Shown: positions 59,130 through 64,000 of the stretch, piece after piece
Layout of the letters: the number at the start of each line of letters is the position of its first letter
How positions within the stretch are numbered: position 1 is the stretch's first letter
From: Pezicula radicicola
Lineage: Eukaryota; Ascomycota; Leotiomycetes; Helotiales; Dermateaceae
Direction: 5' to 3'
NCBI GenBank assembly: GCA_003008705.1
Contig: PDUO01000072.1
Span: forward strand, 88,304 to 152,303
DNA length: 64,000 nt
Program-made: the position numbers and the translations under genes
The notes under the pieces: model-generated
What the model was told of the DNA's origin: nothing
The model's input: only the letters and a program-made list of their open reading frames with translations
Database searches by the model: none

Positions 59130-59341
59130 TGACGATCTATACTTGGGCTATAGCTATATAAGTTATAGAGGTAGAAAATATATAGAATTCTAGACTAGGG
59201 AGAGAAGAGAGCTTAAGTGAAGCTTAACTATATACACGAAGTGATATTATATAACGGTTCTTAGTAGCTTCTGGCTTAGAATAACAATCTTCCATTTAAC
59301 TAGGTCGCTCTAGGAATAGGTATATCGTCAGAACTATTACA
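59130..59341 (-). repeat. Gypsy 3' LTR
   Basis: On the minus strand it starts TGTAATAGTTCTGACG right after the polypurine tract and ends GATCGTCA, giving about 212 bp with TG...CA ends. The inner end is well supported by the tract; the outer end is inferred from the CA dinucleotide and the compositional change, as the second LTR is outside the window. Confidence 0.65.
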
Positions 59342-59449
59342 TTACCCCCTCCTCTTGAAAAAGCTNNCCCTCGAGTATATTTCNATAGGTCTATCATTGT
59401 CNAATTCATCGTAATTATCTATACCATCATCATAGTATTGTATCTATTC

Positions 59450-62400
59450 AAGGAGCTGTCGTAGAGGTCCAGGGAGGTTAGGGTTATCAAGGTAGAACTT
59501 TCGGAGTATATAGGGACTATATTTCAAGTTAGATACAGGGTACTATTCGGGATCCTTATTAAAACTAGTCCATTGGATATAGTAGAGTAGACTATTACGT
59601 AGTTTCTTGACTACAAGGATCTTTTCAACTTCCTATTTATCGTCGTTTATAATAACGATACTTAGTGACTCTTCTAGTTCTTGGCCGGGTAGTGGGTTAT
59701 TAGTAGCTTTACGTAGCTTATCTAGTGAGAATACTAGGTAGATATTCATGGATCATGGTAGGTTGATTCTATAACTGTTTCCTTCCTGGGCTAGTACTAG
59801 GTATAGGCTGGCCATTTAGTAGTCTAACTTTCGACTAGGTCTCTGTATCTTCTAGTTCCGTGTTATAATCTATACTTTATCCTTTACTTTCTAGTCTATT
59901 AGTCGTTAGTATTGGTTTACGTTGTATTGTTTCTTTTCTTATAAGACCTGTAGGATCTCTTTTACCTTTTCCTAGGTGTTGTATATTCTCCTTATAATAT
60001 TTTAGGCTTCTATAATATTTAGATATTCTTTTACTATCATTGGTTCTTCTAGTTGATTCTAATCGAAAGATATCCGAGGTAGATATCTATTGAGTAGTTC
60101 AAAGGGGGACATTCCAAGGCTTTTATATAGTAGGACTAGTTGGGTATAATCTATGATCAAGAGTAGTTCTGACTAGTCGTCTTGGTAGTAGCTTATATAG
60201 GGTCGGAGTCATTGGTTAATATACTGGTTTATGATTTCGGTCTATCCATCTATCTATATATAGTAGGTAGTCGAAAGCTTAATCTTTATACCTAAGATTC
60301 TATAGAATTCATTCCAGAAGTCTAATATAAATTAGGGTCCTTGGTCCGAAACGATCGATATTAGAGCGCCCTTATACTAGTATATATTCAAAATATATAG
60401 CTAGGTAAGTTCCCGGGTATTCACGGTCTTATAATATAGTATTAATATAGCTTATTTACTGAAGCGATCGATTACTACAAGGATATTATCGAAACTATAC
60501 TTATCTTTCGGGAAGGACTTGAAGTCTATAGTAATATATTACCAGGGCCTTTCAGGGATTAGTAATAGGTTCAAGAAACCAGGGGTCTTGTCTCGGGGGT
60601 TATAGGATCTCCTGTATATATAGTAGTTATCAATATATCTCTTTATATCTAAGACTATTCCTTTCTAGTAGTACTATATAGTAAGAAGGGTCGTTGTCTT
60701 CTTTGGACTCGGGTATACCATTGATACCTAGTTATAAGATTCCTAAATCAAATATATTCTTAGAGGGAAAGGTTGATTTAACCCGCCGGGCGGGGAATAT
60801 AGCTTATCTAGTACCACTAAGTACCTTCTCTAAAATAGTAATCTATTGTCTATAGTCCAATCCTGGTCACCTCTTTTAGCTCTCTTTCTTTCCTTAGTAA
60901 GGGTTAGGCTATCTCTGTTTATAGATAAGATTTAGTCTATAATATCGATAGGGGACTCTATAGAGGTAAGGTCTTTGAATTCTTCAAATTCATATAGGGT
61001 TATATTATTCAGTATCCATGGGTTAAGTTAATCTAGTATAAGTAATATCTAGGTCCGGTACTTACTTTTAGTAATTTCCTAAGGACCAATATCTTATTCT
61101 CTGTATATTAGGGTATTAGTATATTCATTCTTCTTACCGGGTCAGTATATGATCATGAAGAAGAATTTAAACAAGAATTCTACCTATCGGGCTTATTATA
61201 AGTTCAATTACTTAGTCGATATAAAGTATTCTAGGGCCTTATGATCTATGATAATTTGAATTTGATACAGGGATCCCACGGTTTCGGCCCTCCAGTGAGA
61301 GAGAGACTTGACGATGGCTAGTATTTCCTTGTTATATATCTAGTAGTTCAGTTCTACTAGGGCTATCGTTTTTAAGAAGTAGGCTACTAGGTACCAATCA
61401 CCATCAGGTTGTTTCTAGGATAGTATACTAGCCACTACCCTATCAGAGGCATCGGTTTCAATTATAGTTTCGAGTCTAGGGTTATAGTAGTATAGTATAG
61501 GGGTATTTATCAGGGTGTCTTTTAGTCTTCAGAAGGTATTCTTATAATTCTGGTTAAAATCAAAGGAGATTCCTTTTCCGGTCAACTTAGTCAATGGTCT
61601 TACGACTAGACTATAGTCCTTAATAAATTGTTGGTAGAAATTATAGAAACCAAGGAAGGATTACACAGCTCTCATAGTTCAGGGTACCTTCTAATCTTTT
61701 ATAACCTTTACTTTCTCAGGGTTAACCTTGATACCGGTCATACTAATGATAAATCCAAGGTATTTCATCTAGGTTATATTGAACTTATATTTCTTGATAT
61801 CAACTTAGAGGCTAGCTTCTCATAGTTATTTAAATACTTTATATATATATATTATATATTCTAGAGGATCTTCTGAGTAAATCAAGATATCGTCTAAGTA
61901 AGTAGTATAGAAGTCATCGAGGTAGTTAAACAAGATATTATTTATATAATACTAGTATATAGTAGGTCTATTTATTAATCCAAATAATAGTACTTTATAC
62001 TTGAATACTCTATAGTAGGTACAGAAGGTAGTTAATTCTTTAGAGTCAGGATAAATTCGAATTTAGTGGAATACTTATTGAATATCGAGCTTAGTAAAAA
62101 TCTTAGCCTTATTGATTCGGGCTAAAGTTTCATCAATTAGAGGCAATAGGTACTAGTCCTTCCGGGTAATTATATTCAATTTTCGAAAGTCGATATAGAA
62201 ACAAAGTCTACCATCTAGCTTATAAATAAATAATACGGGAGATACAAAGGGGGCCTAGCTTAGGGCTATAAAGCCTTTTACCATGTTTTCTTCTAAGTAA
62301 ACCTTCATAGCCTTAAACTCAGCAATAGTTATATTATATAGTGGACTAAATCCCAGGGTATTTTCTAATTCTAGTTTGATTTTAAAGTTAATATTATAGT

Positions 62401-63700
62401 ATAACGGGAGTATATTAGAAGTAGCCTTAGAGAAGATATCTTCATATATCCTATATTCGTCTAGGAGGTTCTTCTTTACTAGACATTCGTCTTCCTCAAG
62501 GTCTTCCTTGGCCTTATAGTCTTCAAGGTAGTAGTCGATTTCATAAATACTAGTAATAAACAAGGAGTCTTTCTTCCTTTTAGTATAAAGGGTATAGGCA
62601 GGAGTACTAATTTCAGTAATATCGATAAAGATCAATTTATAGGCCTCTTCTTATTCACCGTTATTATCCGATATATCTATTCCTTCTAGGTAGTATATAC
62701 TATAAAGTTCATATTCCATAGTTCTTATATTATTACAAACATCCTATTTATAGGTTCTTTTTCTAAGGGAGGGGATCTAGTAAGTTCTTTTTCTTTTAGT
62801 AGTCGGTGGTAGTTGTACTACTTAGTTATTTCCCCCGCTAGGTAGGTTAACCAGTTCTCCATACTTTAGTTCTATAGTATTTCCCTGGGTAGCTATAGGA
62901 AATAGTTCCTTATACTTTAGTATCTTCTAGGGCTAGGAACTAGTATATCCTGCTTTTCTTCGAGTATCCTCGATTATAAATAGCTTTTCCCTATAGTCTA
63001 TATCCTTCTAGAAGAGTAGGTCTAGTTGATACTTCTCGTCGTCGATTCATTCTAAATCTATCTATATCTCTTGGGCGAAGTATAGCATCGGTAGTATATC
63101 TAATAGCTATTCCAGGACTTGGTTAGCTACTTATAGGTTGATTCCGAAGTAGGACAACTATTTCCTTCTAAGGATTAAGTCGTATTTTCCGAGGTTAAGT
63201 ATATAGAAGGGTATACTATATAGTCATCTCCTATCTATATATAAGATTAGTTAGACAAAGTATATAATAGGTTTTCTAGGTTTTCCGTTATAACCTCTTA
63301 CTTAGAATAACAAGGGGAGTTCTTCTAGTTCAATTTCATAGAATCATTATAGTTTCTTAAAGTATTAGGAGTCTATAAAGAGATACCTATTTACTCCAGT
63401 ATTATATAGAGTATTGGTTAAGAAAGCAATTCCATTATATACTAATATACAGGGAATAGTAAAAGCCTATCTACCCATCAATCATCTTAAGTCAATTTTG
63501 TATAATACTTCACGTCCTAGAGGGGAGTCTTTCTCTAGAACTCTTCGTTTCCCGATTCGTCGACTTCATTCAGGCTTACTTTCTTATATAGGTAAACTCT
63601 AGCTATATATCCGGTCTCCTTATAGACAAAGTACCTACCTTCATTCAAGAGTTTCTATTTCTCAGTATCCTCGTAGATAGGGCACAGGCGAGTACTAGTA
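59450..63700 (-). pseudogene. Gypsy gag-pol with chromodomain (broken)
   Basis: Minus-strand order: zinc-knuckle relic (GRYFVYKETGYIARV, about 63650-63595, Cys/His replaced by Tyr); then an open stretch 62635-62255 (ENTLGFSPLYNITIAEFKAM, LEENMVKGFIALS) that is the linker and start of RT. The RT box is YLDDILIYS (about 61905-61875), followed by MRAVQSFLGFYNFYQQFIKD (about 61670-61615). RNase H shows ETDASDRVVASIL (about 61465-61425). Integrase shows ITIDFKSFPKDKYSFDNILV (about 60535-60475), SDQGP near 60340 and a Glu in GQTEIINQY-like sequence near 60240. The chromodomain region is VEKILVVKKLRNSLLYYI (about 59640-59585). The RT and RNase H catalytic residues survive, so this copy is younger or less mutated than the copia. 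Stops throughout make it inactive. Confidence 0.82.
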
Positions 63701-64000
63701 CTATATTCTTGATCTAGAACAGTAGTAGTTCCTGGGCCGCCCAGGGTCATTGTTTTCTCACTGGTAGGCCTTCACCAGCTACTAGTACCTTCTAGTTTCT
63801 TGGTTCCGGGATCTTTCTTTACTTCCCTACTATAGAAATATTTCTCACGAGTATCTACCAAGTACAATACCTTGTCAGTGGTAATACAGTATTTAGCTAG
63901 ACTCTCATAGTCTATAAGTAAGGGGTATAGGGGTATTATCGAATAGGTAAGGTCGATAGTTATTTATTCTATAATCATAGGTCGGAGCTTACTTTCATGG

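Larger units (their letters stand above)
59130..64000 (-). mobile_element. Ty3/gypsy chromovirus, runs off right edge
   Basis: On the minus strand, reading from the right edge: a Gag zinc-knuckle relic, protease area, RT, RNase H, integrase and chromodomain. Then comes a polypurine tract with GAGGAGGGGGTAATG (about 59357-59341) directly before an LTR start TGTAATAG. The 5' LTR and most of gag lie beyond the window. Compared with the neighbouring copia element, mutation is moderate: many codons remain readable, stops are mainly TAG/TAA. N positions at 59366-59402 lie next to the polypurine tract. Confidence 0.9.

Noticed and set aside
1..64000. tRNA, rRNA, riboswitch or bacterial-type promoter/ribosome-binding sites
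   Set aside because: No cloverleaf with T-loop and anticodon features, and no rRNA-like stretch, was seen; the sequence is fungal nuclear DNA, so ribosome-binding sites do not apply. A covariance-model scan would be decisive.

Overview
The window reads as an accessory, transposon-rich region of a filamentous ascomycete (Pezizomycotina) genome. The reasons are eukaryotic introns of about 40-50 nt with GT...AG ends, fungal gene families (highly reducing polyketide synthase, SUR7/PalI, DUF6594, GRF zinc finger, BTB C-terminal region, HeLo-type kinase-like protein), and the signature of repeat-induced point mutation (RIP). RIP is visible as near loss of CA, TG and CG dinucleotides in some blocks, and as premature stops in old reading frames that are mostly TAG, then TAA. 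The exact genus cannot be told from sequence reading alone. Runs of N at 55245, 57016-57026 and 59366-59402 mark assembly uncertainty.

Layout. 1-1753 (-): a decayed Gag/ORF1-like protein leaving the window on the left. 2160-5602 (+): a non-LTR retrotransposon (endonuclease plus reverse transcriptase) broken mainly by in-frame TAG. 6293-11520: small decayed host-type genes (two unknowns, a BTB-protein C-terminus, a GRF zinc finger abutting a SUR7/PalI relic). 14520-15400: alpha/beta hydrolase relic abutting a Ty3/gypsy chromovirus (15440-21096), followed by a second, unusual long reading frame (21440-24050). 25016-31140 (-): a highly reducing PKS pseudogene (KS-AT-DH-MT, then truncated) carrying a 667-bp hAT element with a perfect 8-bp target duplication. 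31486-34623: the only convincing intact island, a small unknown gene divergent from an FHA-domain serine/threonine kinase gene, with a 419-bp TA-flanked MITE between them. 35600-40464: two convergent S15/CocE-type hydrolase relics and a carboxymuconolactone-decarboxylase-family relic. 41863-43129: an AT-saturated terminal-inverted-repeat transposon. 43200-52227: scattered decayed genes (conserved unknowns, kinase-like, retropepsin-like, DUF6594) and a degenerate repeat array. 52739-58708 (-): a complete but RIP-saturated Ty1/copia element with 186-bp LTRs. 59130-64000 (-): a Ty3/gypsy chromovirus running off the right edge.

No operon-like cooperation between these genes is visible. The unifying theme is genome defence: multi-copy sequence mutated to different degrees, leaving a short un-mutated island. 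The most informative observations are the LTR pair in which only one copy was mutated (about 40 C-to-T/G-to-A changes, no indels), the hAT derivative that kept only its transposase C-terminus, the intact FHA kinase next to a MITE, the extra frame behind the gypsy chromodomain, and a short telomere-like repeat beside the copia element.
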